Source: Tsukamurella paurometabola DSM 20162 (lineage in GTDB: Bacteria > Actinomycetota > Actinomycetes > Mycobacteriales > Mycobacteriaceae). From it: a stretch of 64,000 nt of DNA. The position numbers and the translations under genes are program-made. How positions within the stretch are numbered: position 1 is the stretch's first letter; each line of letters opens with the position of its first letter. The DNA lies in the NCBI RefSeq assembly GCF_000092225.1, contig NC_014158.1, forward strand, positions 806,001 to 870,000, read 5' to 3'. Of this stretch, positions 54,646 to 63,669 are shown one piece after another. The notes beneath the pieces were generated by a model. It was not told the origin of the DNA. It was given only the letters and a program-made list of their open reading frames with translations, and did no database searches.

Positions 54646-55872
54646 GTGCCGAGACTCCTGGCCGACACCCGGCCGCTCCAGAACCCCGACTACCGGCGGT
54701 TGTGGTGGACGGGCGTGATCACTGTCATCGGCGCGCAACTCACGGCGGTCGCGGTGCCCGCGCAGATCTATGCGATCACGGGATCGTCGGCGTACGTGGG
54801 CCTCACCGGTGTGTTCGGCCTGGTCCCGCTGGTGGTCTTCGGCCTCTGGGGTGGCGCGATCGCCGATGCGCTGGACCGGCGGCTGGTGATCATCGGCACC
54901 ACCCTCGGCCTCGCCGGCACCGCCCTGATGCTGGCGCTGCTGCCCGACAACGTGTGGCTCATCCTGTGCGCCTTCGCGATGCAACAGGCCTTCTTCGGTG
55001 TCAATCAGCCCACCCGCTCCGCCATCTACGCGCGCCTCGTGCCGCCCGAGCAACTGCCCGCAGCGAATTCGCTCAACATGACCGTGATGCAGTTCGGTGC
55101 CATCGCCGGACCGATGCTGGGTGCACCGCTGATCCCGGTGATCGGCGTGCACTGGCTGTACACCCTCGACGCCGCCTCGCTCATGCTCACGCTGTGGGCG
55201 GTGTGGAAGCTGCCGTCGATCAAACCCGAGGACAAGGGCCAGACTCTCGGTCTCAGTTCGGTGATCGACGGGTTCCGGTACCTCGCCGGGCACAAGGTGC
55301 TGCTGATGAGCTTCGTGGTCGACATCATCGCCATGGTGTTCGGTATGCCCCGCGCGTTGTTCCCGCAGATCGCGCACGAGAACTTCGGCGATCCCATCGA
55401 GGGCGGCTTCGTGTTCGGTGCGTTGTTCGCGGCGATGTCGGTGGGCGCTGTGCTCGGTGGTGTGCTCTCCGGCTGGACCTCCCGGGTGCAACGGCAGGGT
55501 CTCGCCGTGGTGGTGATGGTGGTGTTGTGGGGCCTGGCCATCGCGGGATTCGGTGTGGCAGCGCACGTGAGCTGGCTGTGGGCGGCGCTGGTGCTGCTCG
55601 CCCTCGGCGGCGCCGCCGACATGTTCTCCGCGGCCTTCCGCACCACCATGCTGCAGGAAGCCGCGACCGACGATATGCGCGGCCGGTTGCAGGGTGTGTT
55701 CATCGTGGTGGTCGCGGGCGGTCCCCGCATCGGCGATGCGCTGCACGGTGCCGCCGCGGCGACCGCGGGCGCCGCCATGGCCGCGGCCGGCGGCGGTGTG
55801 CTGGTGATCGTGTTCACCGTGATCGCGGCCCTGGCCGTGCCCGCCTTCGTTCGCTACCGCGTCACCCGCTGA
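54646..55872 (+). CDS. MFS exporter (MFS_3 type)
   Basis: 408 residues with 12 membrane helices: PLQNPDYRRLWWTGVITVIGAQLTAVAVPAQIYAITGS, GLWGGAIADALDRRLVII (loop 2-3 motif) and VNQPTRSAIYARLVPPEQLPAANSLN, typical of the MFS_3 group. Related to but distinct from the exporter at 48711. GTG 54646 is set by the -10. The nearby palindromes may be control sites; no regulator gene is adjacent. Confidence 0.85.
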   Translation: MPRLLADTRPLQNPDYRRLWWTGVITVIGAQLTAVAVPAQIYAITGSSAYVGLTGVFGLVPLVVFGLWGGAIADALDRRLVIIGTTLGLAGTALMLALLPDNVWLILCAFAMQQAFFGVNQPTRSAIYARLVPPEQLPAANSLNMTVMQFGAIAGPMLGAPLIPVIGVHWLYTLDAASLMLTLWAVWKLPSIKPEDKGQTLGLSSVIDGFRYLAGHKVLLMSFVVDIIAMVFGMPRALFPQIAHENFGDPIEGGFVFGALFAAMSVGAVLGGVLSGWTSRVQRQGLAVVVMVVLWGLAIAGFGVAAHVSWLWAALVLLALGGAADMFSAAFRTTMLQEAATDDMRGRLQGVFIVVVAGGPRIGDALHGAAAATAGAAMAAAGGGVLVIVFTVIAALAVPAFVRYRVTR

Positions 55873-55912
55873 CCGGATGCGCTCGCTCGGTGCGGGCCCT
55901 CGCCGGCTGGCT

Positions 55913-56827
55913 TCAGACCGGGAAGGTGATACCGGTCAGCTCCTCGGAGACCGCCCAGAGTTGATGCTGCGCGGCGAGGTCGTACGAGTACTCCGACGAC
56001 ACGGTGACCCGCGGATGGCCGCGCCGTTCACCCCGGCCGTCGGGACCGTAGAACTGACCCCCGAGCGCCGCCGGGTCGGTCGCCGCCCGCAGCTGCGGCA
56101 GCGCCCCGCTCGCCGCATCCTGGTACAGCGGTCTCGCGGCCTTGATGAGTCGCTGAAGCAGCGGGTGCATGTGCCGCCCGGCATCGGTGTCGGCGACGCC
56201 CGGATGCGCCGCCAGCGCCACGGTGCCGCCCGCGCGCGCCGCGAGCCGGCGCTGCAAGGCGTAGTGGAACAGCAGGTTCGCGAGTTTCGCCTGGGTATAT
56301 GCGGCCACCTTCGGATACGAGCGTTCCCATTGCAGATCGTCGAAGTCCACCGCAGTGCGGTAGCGGTGCGAATCGCTGGAGACGGTGACCACCCGCGAGC
56401 CCGGCACGCCGAGTAGCAGGTCGAGAACCTGTGCGGTCCAGGCGAAGTGGCCCAGATGCATGGTGCCGAACTGCAATTCGAAACCGTCGGCGGTGCACTG
56501 CCGCGCGGGCGGGATCACACCCGCGTTGTTGATCAGGAGGTCGATCCGGGGCGTGGTCGCGCGCAGCTCCGCGGCCGCGGACCGCACGGATTCCAATGAG
56601 GCGAGATCGAGGCGCTGCACCCGGACGGAGGCCGCCGGTGCCACCGCGGCGATCCGGCGCGCGGCCTCGTCACCCTTGGCGGTGTCGCGGACGGCGAGTA
56701 CCACCTCGGCGCCGTGCTGTGCCAGCACCCGGGCGGTCTCGAAGCCGAGGCCGGTGTTCGCCCCGGTCACCACTGCGACCCGCCCGCGTTGATCCGGTAC
56801 ATCCCGTTCGGTCCACTTCACCGCCAT
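55913..56827 (-). CDS. Short-chain dehydrogenase/reductase, copy 1
   Basis: 304-residue NAD(P)-dependent oxidoreductase of the retinol-dehydrogenase/WWOX-like SDR group. The cofactor motif is TGANTGLGFETARVLA, NNAG is in LLINNAGVIPPA, the catalytic Ser follows RVVTVSSDSHR, and YxxxK is YTQAKLAN. It is a clear tandem paralogue of the next gene, sharing the start KWTERDVP/NWTERDVP and the end LWAVSEELTGITFPV. AGGAGG precedes ATG 56827. Substrate unknown. Confidence 0.88.
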   Translation of the reverse strand: MAVKWTERDVPDQRGRVAVVTGANTGLGFETARVLAQHGAEVVLAVRDTAKGDEAARRIAAVAPAASVRVQRLDLASLESVRSAAAELRATTPRIDLLINNAGVIPPARQCTADGFELQFGTMHLGHFAWTAQVLDLLLGVPGSRVVTVSSDSHRYRTAVDFDDLQWERSYPKVAAYTQAKLANLLFHYALQRRLAARAGGTVALAAHPGVADTDAGRHMHPLLQRLIKAARPLYQDAASGALPQLRAATDPAALGGQFYGPDGRGERRGHPRVTVSSEYSYDLAAQHQLWAVSEELTGITFPV

Positions 56828-56882
56828 GCGTCCTCCTGTGCTTGCGCCGTGCGGCCGCAACACTAGGCGGTGGCTGCGGGGA

Positions 56883-57806
56883 TCACACGGGGAACGCGAT
56901 GCCTGTGAGCTGCTCCGAGACCGCCCACAGGCGGTGCTGGAGATCCAGGTCGTAGGACTGCTGCGACGACGTGACCACCCTCGGGGCGCCCCGGCGCTCG
57001 CCGAGGCCGTCGGGTCCGTAGTACTGGCCGCCGAGCGCGCCGGGATCGGTGGCGGCGCGGAGCTGGGGGAGTGCGCCGTGTGCGGCGTCGTGCGAGAACA
57101 GGGGGGCGGCGGCCTGCAGTCCCTGGAGCGCCCTGGGCAGATTGCGCACCAGTTCCGTGTCGGCGATTCCCGGGTGCGCCGCGATGGCGACGGTTCCGTG
57201 GTCGGCGCGCGGGCGGGCCTGAAGGCGCCGCTGCAACTCGTAGTGGAAGAGCAGGTTCGCGAGCTTGCTCTGCCCGTAGGCGGCGACGCGCTCGTACGAG
57301 CGCTCCCACTGCAGATCGTCGAAGTGGATCGCGGCGCGAATCCGGTGCGCGATGCTTGCCACCGTCACCACGCGTGAGTTGGGCACGTCCAGGAGCAGGT
57401 CGAGAACCTGTGCGGTCCAGGCGAAATGCCCCAGATGGTTGGTGCCGAACTGCAGCTCGAAACCGTCCGCAGTGCTCTGCTTCGGCGGGTACATCACGCC
57501 GGCGTTGTTGATCAGGAGGTCGACGCGAGGGGTGCTCTCGTGCAGTTCGGTGGCCGCGGCGGCGATCGACTCCAGTGATCCGAGGTCCAGGCGCAGCACC
57601 CGCACCGCCGACTCGGGCGCCGCAGCGGTGATCCGCTGCCGCGCCGCCTCGCCCTTGTCGGTGTCGCGGACCGCGAGCACGACCTCGGCTCCGGCCTGTG
57701 CGAGCACCCGGGCGGTCTCGAAGCCGAGACCGGTGTTCGAGCCGGTCACGACGGCTACCCGACCCTGCTGTGTCGGCACGTCCCGCTCGGTCCAGTTGTT
57801 CGCCAC
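56883..57806 (-). CDS. Short-chain dehydrogenase/reductase, copy 2
   Basis: 307 residues, the same architecture as copy 1: TGSNTGLGFETARVLA, NNAGVMYPPKQ, TVASIAHR with Ser, and YGQSKLAN. GAAGGAGACATC precedes GTG 57806. It is the first gene of a two-gene operon read from a strong sigma-A-like promoter flanked by two TetR operators. Relatives act on retinol-like, steroid or lipid ketones and alcohols; none is supported here specifically. Confidence 0.88.
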   Translation of the reverse strand: MANNWTERDVPTQQGRVAVVTGSNTGLGFETARVLAQAGAEVVLAVRDTDKGEAARQRITAAAPESAVRVLRLDLGSLESIAAAATELHESTPRVDLLINNAGVMYPPKQSTADGFELQFGTNHLGHFAWTAQVLDLLLDVPNSRVVTVASIAHRIRAAIHFDDLQWERSYERVAAYGQSKLANLLFHYELQRRLQARPRADHGTVAIAAHPGIADTELVRNLPRALQGLQAAAPLFSHDAAHGALPQLRAATDPGALGGQYYGPDGLGERRGAPRVVTSSQQSYDLDLQHRLWAVSEQLTGIAFPV

Positions 57807-57836
57807 GATGTCTCCTTCGGTTCCCCGGCAGTTAAT

Positions 57837-57849
57837 AGACCGTCGGTCT
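57837..57849. promoter_or_regulatory. TetR operator O1
   Basis: Perfect 6-1-6 palindrome AGACCG-T-CGGTCT, with further AA/TT pairing outside. It lies just downstream of the inferred start of SDR transcription, where bound repressor would block RNA polymerase. Confidence 0.75.
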
Positions 57850-57861
57850 GTTGTGTCTTCG

Positions 57862-57890
57862 ACAGTAGGAGGGTGACGCTCTGGTGTCAA
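57862..57890 (-). promoter_or_regulatory. Promoter of the SDR operon
   Basis: Minus-strand TTGACA (57885-57890), exactly 17 nt, then TACTGT (57862-57867). The -35 is a perfect consensus. Transcription should start near 57855, giving a leader of about 49 nt. Confidence 0.75.
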
Positions 57891-57891
57891 T

Positions 57892-57904
57892 AGACCGGCG
57901 GTCT
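57892..57904. promoter_or_regulatory. TetR operator O2
   Basis: Perfect palindrome AGACCG-G-CGGTCT, second copy, 55 bp from O1. It adjoins the SDR -35 on one side and the -10 of the TetR gene on the other. Confidence 0.75.
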
Positions 57905-57905
57905 G

Positions 57906-57911
57906 TAAAAT
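57906..57911 (+). promoter_or_regulatory. -10 TAAAAT of the TetR gene, leaderless type
   Basis: TAAAAT starts 1 nt after O2 and ends 7 nt before ATG 57919. Confidence 0.6.
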
Positions 57912-57918
57912 TCCGGGC

Positions 57919-58590
57919 ATGAGTTTCCAACGGGCTCGCAGCGAGGAGCAGCGCCTGCAGCGCCGTGAGTCGATCCTGGCCGCGGCCGATGCGATGCTCG
58001 CCGAGATGCCCGTTGCCGAGATCACCCTTACCGGGCTCAGTCGGCGGGTAGGGCTGGCGAAGTCGAATGTGTTGCGCTACTTCGAGTCCCGTGAGGACGT
58101 CCTGCTTGAACTGCTGGTCCGGTCGGCGCGCGACTGGGTGGCCGAGCTCGGCGCGGCGGCAGCAGCCGCGATCGATCCGGCGGCTCCCGTGGACGATCGG
58201 GTCGACCGCATCGCCGCACTCTTCGCCGGCAGTGCCGCCGACCATCCCGGCCTGCTCGACCTCCTATCCGCGCAGGCCGGTGTGCTCGAACAGAACGTCT
58301 CCGCCGAAGCCGTGCTGCGGTTCAAGCGGGCCGTTCTCACGGTGATGACGGACCTGGCGACCGTGTTGCGCACCGCGATTCCCGAACTCGGCGACGGTGC
58401 GCTTGCGCTCTGCGCGATGGCGGTGTCGATCGCCGGCGCCCTCTACGCCCAGGCACGGCAGTCCGAGGCCTGTGCCGCTGCCTACCGTGCCGATCCGGCG
58501 CTCGCCGTCTTCCGCACCGACCTGGTGCCTGCGCTCACCGGGGCCTTCGCCACCCTGATCTCCGGCGCCCTCGCCCGCGCCGGCCGCTGA
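57919..58590 (+). CDS. TetR-family repressor of the SDR operon
   Basis: 223 residues. HTH region: ILAAADAMLAEMPVAEITLTGLSRRVGLAKSNVLRYFESREDVLLELL. The C-terminal domain resembles TetR_C regulators of oxidoreductases. It is divergent from the SDR pair, and the identical palindromes O1 and O2 in between make autoregulation and SDR repression the natural model. The inducing ligand is probably an SDR substrate, unknown. Confidence 0.9.
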   Translation: MSFQRARSEEQRLQRRESILAAADAMLAEMPVAEITLTGLSRRVGLAKSNVLRYFESREDVLLELLVRSARDWVAELGAAAAAAIDPAAPVDDRVDRIAALFAGSAADHPGLLDLLSAQAGVLEQNVSAEAVLRFKRAVLTVMTDLATVLRTAIPELGDGALALCAMAVSIAGALYAQARQSEACAAAYRADPALAVFRTDLVPALTGAFATLISGALARAGR

Positions 58591-58654
58591 GCCCGCGGTG
58601 GTAACCGCCGGGTTGCGCGCGGTTGCGACCACGGCGAAGCGACCCGATCACCCG

Positions 58655-58660
58655 TACTAT
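58655..58660 (+). promoter_or_regulatory. -10 TACTAT, leaderless type
   Basis: TACTAT ends 7 nt before ATG 58668 and favours it over ATG 58659, which would overlap the hexamer. Confidence 0.5.
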
Positions 58661-58667
58661 GACGCAC

Positions 58668-59561
58668 ATGTCGGTGCAACCCGGGTTCACCATTGCCAGC
58701 GGCGGGTACACCGCTGATATCGCGCGGACGGGCGCCGCGCTGCGCGGTCTGCGCCGCGACGGCGTCGCGCTCACCGAGGAGTGGCCGCTGGGTACGACAC
58801 CGCCGGTGTCGGCGGGTGTCGTGCTGGCGCCCTGGCCCGGACGCACCGAGGACGGCATCTACACCTTCGGCGGCGAGGTGCACCGGCTCACCGTCACCCA
58901 CCAGGACACCGCGACCGCCAATCACGGCCTGGTCCGCGCCATCGATTGGGACGACGTCGAGATCGCCACCGACGCACTGACACTCGCCGTCGACGTGGGG
59001 CATCACCCGGGCTGGCCTTACGACCTGCACCTGCGCATCCGGTACGCCGTCGGCGACGACGGCCTCAGCTGCTCGTTCGAGGCGCACAACACCGGCACCG
59101 TCGACCTCCCCTTCGTAGTGGGGTTTCACACCTACCTGCGCGTCGGCGCGACCCCGATCGATGACTGCACGCTGGAACTGGGTGCGCGGCGCTGGCAGCC
59201 GCTGGACGAGCGCCTGCTGCCGACGGGGCCGACCCGGCCGACCGAGGGCACCGTCTACGACTTCACCGGCCCCGCGCCACTGGCCGGCGTGCAGCTCGAT
59301 ACACCGTTCACCGCCACCGACAACCGGTATGTGCTGCGCGCGCCGAACGGTGAGGTCACGCTGTGGACCGACGACCGGTTGCCCTGGGCGCAGGTCTTCA
59401 CCGCCGGGGTCGAGGCGGCGCGGGGGTTCACCGGGCACCCGGCGCAGCGGGCGCTCGCCGTCGAACCGATGTCCGGGCCGGGTAATGCCCTGCACACCGG
59501 GACCGATGTGGCGACCATCTCCCCGGGCGGTGTCTGGGCCTGCTCGTGGGGTATCCGATAA
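58668..59561 (+). CDS. Aldose 1-epimerase family protein
   Basis: 297 residues of the galactose-mutarotase fold, which interconverts sugar anomers. Visible are LAPWPGRTEDGIYTFGG (substrate Arg), NHGLVRAIDWDD with the catalytic-region His, VVGFHTYLRVG with the second His, and the late Glu in LAVEPMSGPGNAL. This is the short actinobacterial form. It stands alone between the TetR gene and gltA. The sugar is unknown. Confidence 0.88.
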   Translation: MSVQPGFTIASGGYTADIARTGAALRGLRRDGVALTEEWPLGTTPPVSAGVVLAPWPGRTEDGIYTFGGEVHRLTVTHQDTATANHGLVRAIDWDDVEIATDALTLAVDVGHHPGWPYDLHLRIRYAVGDDGLSCSFEAHNTGTVDLPFVVGFHTYLRVGATPIDDCTLELGARRWQPLDERLLPTGPTRPTEGTVYDFTGPAPLAGVQLDTPFTATDNRYVLRAPNGEVTLWTDDRLPWAQVFTAGVEAARGFTGHPAQRALAVEPMSGPGNALHTGTDVATISPGGVWACSWGIR

Positions 59562-59634
59562 CGCCGCGCGGTGGGTCCGATTGGAACACTGAGACGACCC
59601 TGTTTATGCGCCTGCCCGCGCGACCGCTAGGTTT

Positions 59635-59646
59635 CTACCCGGGTAG
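59635..59646. promoter_or_regulatory. Palindrome in the gltA leader region
   Basis: CTACCCGGGTAG is a perfect 12-bp palindrome followed by GCCTTTTT, 39 nt before the gltA start. A possible promoter (TTGGAA 59581-59586, TATGCG 59605-59610, spacer 18) lies upstream. It may be an operator or an attenuator; neither is shown. Confidence 0.4.
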
Positions 59647-59684
59647 CCTTTTTATCAGCCGACTACAGCGAGGGGATACGAACA

Positions 59685-60983
<1,299 letters not shown>

Positions 60984-61033
60984 TGCCTCCGATTCGTCGG
61001 GACAACCTGCATCGCCTGATCAAGGGAGATGAA

Positions 61034-61393
61034 TTGAGCAAGCCGGAGATCGAGTTCCCCGAGGGCCCCGCGCCCACCGAGCTCGTCATCAAGGACATCG
61101 TGGTCGGTGACGGCGCCGAGGCGCAGGCCGACAGCGTGGTCGACGTGCACTACCTGGGCGTCGAGTACGACTCGGGCGAGGAGTTCGATTCCTCGTGGAG
61201 CCGGGGCGAGTCGATCAACTTCCCGCTGCGCAGCCTCATCGCGGGGTGGCAGGAAGGCATCCCGGGCATGAAGGTCGGCGGACGCCGCCAGCTGATCTGC
61301 CCGCCCGCTCTCGCGTACGGCCCCGCCGGTGGCGGCCACCGCCTCTCGGGCAAGACGCTCGTCTTCGTGATCGATCTGCTGGGCGTGAAGTAA
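61034..61393 (+). CDS. FKBP-type peptidyl-prolyl isomerase
   Basis: 119-residue cytosolic prolyl isomerase. The FKBP core is complete: VVDVHYLGVEYDSGEEFDSSW, LIAGWQEGIPGMKVGGRRQLICPPALAYG and GKTLVFVIDLLGV. TTG 61034 is preferred because AGGGAG lies before it and actinobacterial homologues start at S-x-KPEIEFPEGPAP. An in-frame ATG at 60980 overlapping the gltA stop would add 18 unlikely residues. It is probably read with gltA. Confidence 0.9.
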   Translation: MSKPEIEFPEGPAPTELVIKDIVVGDGAEAQADSVVDVHYLGVEYDSGEEFDSSWSRGESINFPLRSLIAGWQEGIPGMKVGGRRQLICPPALAYGPAGGGHRLSGKTLVFVIDLLGVK

Positions 61394-61407
61394 CGCTCGT
61401 CAGCGAC

Positions 61408-61440
61408 AGAGCCCCGCGCCGTTCGACGGTGCGGGGCTCT
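61408..61440. terminator. Bidirectional terminator after FKBP gene
   Basis: AGAGCCCCGC (61408-61417) pairs perfectly with GCGGGGCTCT (61431-61440); the loop contains a second small stem CCGT/ACGG. It lies between the convergent FKBP and HugZ-like genes. Confidence 0.75.
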
Positions 61441-61448
61441 CGCATCTG

Positions 61449-62252
61449 TCAGGCCGGGGCCGCCGCGGCGCGCGCAAGGGCGACCGTGGCGCCGCGGAGC
61501 TCGGCGGGGTCGCTGATCGGCTCGATGTAGCCGACCCGGGTCACGGACCAGCCGCGCGGGGTGTCGACACGGATGTCGAGGCCGTACCGGTCGGCCCGTT
61601 CGCAGCGCGCCGCCGTGGCATCGGGGTAGCCGCCGAATCGGCGGGCCATGTTCAGCAGTGCGCCGGCGTGGTCGTCGTTGAGGTGCCGCACGGCGTCGGC
61701 CGCGTGCGGTAGCACCGGATCGGGTTCGGCGCCTGCGTAATCCGCGGCTGTGGCCGAGTCCATGCGGCCGTAACCGCCCACCCAGCGCACCCGTTCCACC
61801 TGCAGCAGCCACACGGTGAAATCGCTGTAGTCGATGTAGTACTGCGCCGCGGGTACCGCCCTCAGGTGCGCCTCCCGGGCCGCGGCGAGCTCGTCGCGCT
61901 CGGGGCGGCGGACGGTGCCGGCCAGCGTGATCCGGGCATTCGCAAGCGGGTCCGACGGGGCATCGGGTGCCACCACGGACAGGCTCGCGCGGGGGTCGCG
62001 GGCCAGGTTGCGTCCGTGCTCGGCCATATGCGAGACGCACAGCACCGGATGGCCGCCGAGCAGGCCGTAGGTCACCAGGGAGGCCCACGGGCCGCCGTCG
62101 GCGGAGAGGCTGCCGAGCGTGGCGGTATTCGTCGCCGCCGCCACCGTCCGTGCCTCCTCGGCGGCGGAGGGACGCCGCGGCTGGGCGACATCGGTCAGTG
62201 GAGGGGCGATGGAGGGGGCGTCGCCGGGATCTCCGTGGTCGCGAGTGGTCAT
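61449..62252 (-). CDS. HugZ-like PPOX/DUF2470 protein
   Basis: 267 residues: an N-terminal split-barrel PPOX domain (NTATLGSLSADGGPWASLVTYGLLGGHPVLCVSHMAEHGRNLARDPRASLSVV) and a C-terminal DUF2470 domain (HAADAVRHLNDDHAGALLNMARRFGG). This is the layout of HugZ-type haem-binding or degrading proteins, although enzymatic activity is not certain for actinobacterial members. TAGGCT ends 6 nt before ATG 62252. It diverges from mntH. Confidence 0.82.
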   Translation of the reverse strand: MTTRDHGDPGDAPSIAPPLTDVAQPRRPSAAEEARTVAAATNTATLGSLSADGGPWASLVTYGLLGGHPVLCVSHMAEHGRNLARDPRASLSVVAPDAPSDPLANARITLAGTVRRPERDELAAAREAHLRAVPAAQYYIDYSDFTVWLLQVERVRWVGGYGRMDSATAADYAGAEPDPVLPHAADAVRHLNDDHAGALLNMARRFGGYPDATAARCERADRYGLDIRVDTPRGWSVTRVGYIEPISDPAELRGATVALARAAAAPA

Positions 62253-62258
62253 GCCTGC

Positions 62259-62264
62259 AGCCTA
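62259..62264 (-). promoter_or_regulatory. -10 TAGGCT of HugZ-like gene, leaderless type
   Basis: TAGGCT on the minus strand ends 6 nt before ATG 62252. Confidence 0.5.
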
Positions 62265-62293
62265 GAGCCGGACCCGGCGGTGCCGCTGCGACG

Positions 62294-62319
62294 CAGAGTT
62301 TCGGTTGACCGAAACTCTG
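62294..62319. promoter_or_regulatory. Palindromic operator upstream of mntH
   Basis: Perfect 12-bp arms, CAGAGTTTCGGT and ACCGAAACTCTG, around TG. It covers the mntH -35. The position suits a manganese-sensing MntR/DtxR-type repressor; the identity of the regulator is inferred only from the target. Confidence 0.8.
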
Positions 62320-62333
62320 TATGTGGGTAGCCT
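62305..62333 (+). promoter_or_regulatory. mntH promoter
   Basis: TTGACC (62305-62310), 17 nt, TAGCCT (62328-62333), then 6 nt to GTG 62340. The -35 lies in the centre of the operator. Confidence 0.7.
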
Positions 62334-62339
62334 TCAATC

Positions 62340-63581
62340 GTGCTGACGGACGTCGATGTGCAGAAGGTCTCGCGGGCGCGCAAGGCGATGCTGCTGGGGC
62401 CTGCGTTCGTCGCGGCGATCGCCTATGTGGACCCCGGCAACGTGGCGGCCAACATCACCGCCGGTGCCAAGTACGGCTACCTGCTGGTGTGGGTGCTCGT
62501 GGTGGCCAATCTCATGGCCGTGATGATCCAGTACCAATCGGCGAAACTCGGCGTGGTCACCGGCCGTTCGCTGCCCCAGATGCTGGGCGAGCGGTTGCCC
62601 CGCCGGGTCCGGCTCGCGTTCTGGGGGCAGGCCGAGATCGTCGCCGCCGCGACCGACGTGGCGGAGATCATCGGTGGCGCGCTGGCGCTGAACCTGTTGT
62701 TCGGTGTGCCCCTGGTGTGGGGTGGGCTCATCGTCGGCGTGATGTCGACGGCGCTGCTCGTGCTCGCAGACGGTCGCCGTCAATACCGCTTCGAACTGGT
62801 GATCATCGGACTGCTCGCGATCATCGTCATCGGATTCCTGGCCGGCCTCGTCGTCGCCCCACCCGACGCCGGTTCCGTGCTCGGGGGTCTGGTGCCGCGG
62901 TTGCAGGGCACGGAGACCGTGCTGTTGGCCGCCTCGATGCTCGGTGCCACCGTGATGCCGCACGCCATCTACCTGCACTCGGCGCTGGTGATCGACCGGC
63001 ACGGTAAGCCCGCCGGCGCCCAGCGCGCCCGGCGCCTGCTGCGGGTGACGCGCGTCGATGTGGTGATCGCTCTGGTGGTCGCGGGTGCGGTGAACATCGC
63101 CCTGCTCGTGCTGGCCGCAAGCGCCCTGTACGGCCGCGAGGGAACCGACTCCATCGAGGGGGCGCACGCCGCCGTCCGTGATGCGCTCGGCCCTGTCGTC
63201 GCGGCGCTCTTCGCGGTCGGTCTGCTCGCCTCGGGACTCGCCTCCACATCCGTGGGTAGCTACGCGGGCGGGACCATCATGGCCGGACTGTTGCATCGGC
63301 GGATCCCGGTGCTGGTGCGACGCATGGTCACCATGGTCCCTGCGATCGGGGTGCTCGCCCTCGGGGTCTCGCCGACGCAGGCCCTGATCATCTCCCAGGT
63401 GGTGCTGAGCTTCGGTATCCCGTTCGCGCTGCTTCCGTTGCGTCGCTACACCGGCGATCGCGCGATCATGGGGGAATTCGCCGATGGTGCACCGCTGCGC
63501 TGGGCCTCCGCCGCAGCGGCCGCGCTCATCGTCGCCCTCAACGTGGCATTGATCTACCTCACACTGTCCGGCAACGGCTAG
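62340..63581 (+). CDS. mntH: NRAMP-family manganese/iron transporter
   Basis: 413 residues, 11 membrane helices. The metal-binding DPGN of helix 1 is in AAIAYVDPGNVAANI and the helix-6 motif is ATVMPHAIYLHSAL. It imports Mn(II), and possibly Fe(II), with protons. GTG 62340 is fixed by promoter spacing. The perfect operator over its -35 indicates metal repression. A 27-bp palindrome follows its stop. Confidence 0.93.
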   Translation: MLTDVDVQKVSRARKAMLLGPAFVAAIAYVDPGNVAANITAGAKYGYLLVWVLVVANLMAVMIQYQSAKLGVVTGRSLPQMLGERLPRRVRLAFWGQAEIVAAATDVAEIIGGALALNLLFGVPLVWGGLIVGVMSTALLVLADGRRQYRFELVIIGLLAIIVIGFLAGLVVAPPDAGSVLGGLVPRLQGTETVLLAASMLGATVMPHAIYLHSALVIDRHGKPAGAQRARRLLRVTRVDVVIALVVAGAVNIALLVLAASALYGREGTDSIEGAHAAVRDALGPVVAALFAVGLLASGLASTSVGSYAGGTIMAGLLHRRIPVLVRRMVTMVPAIGVLALGVSPTQALIISQVVLSFGIPFALLPLRRYTGDRAIMGEFADGAPLRWASAAAAALIVALNVALIYLTLSGNG

Positions 63582-63606
63582 CGCTTGGGTGTACCCGGCT
63601 TTCCGT

Positions 63607-63633
63607 GATTCAATGATTGCAAATCAATGAATC
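63607..63633. promoter_or_regulatory. 27-bp near-perfect palindrome after mntH
   Basis: Arms GATTCAATGATT and AATCAATGAATC (11 of 12 pairs) around GCA. AT-rich against its surroundings. It lies 37 nt upstream of the DUF4333-like gene and 25 nt after the mntH stop; operator or terminator. Confidence 0.6.
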
Positions 63634-63669
63634 GCAACAGCGGAGTTCGCCCGCGGAGGTGGCGTCACG

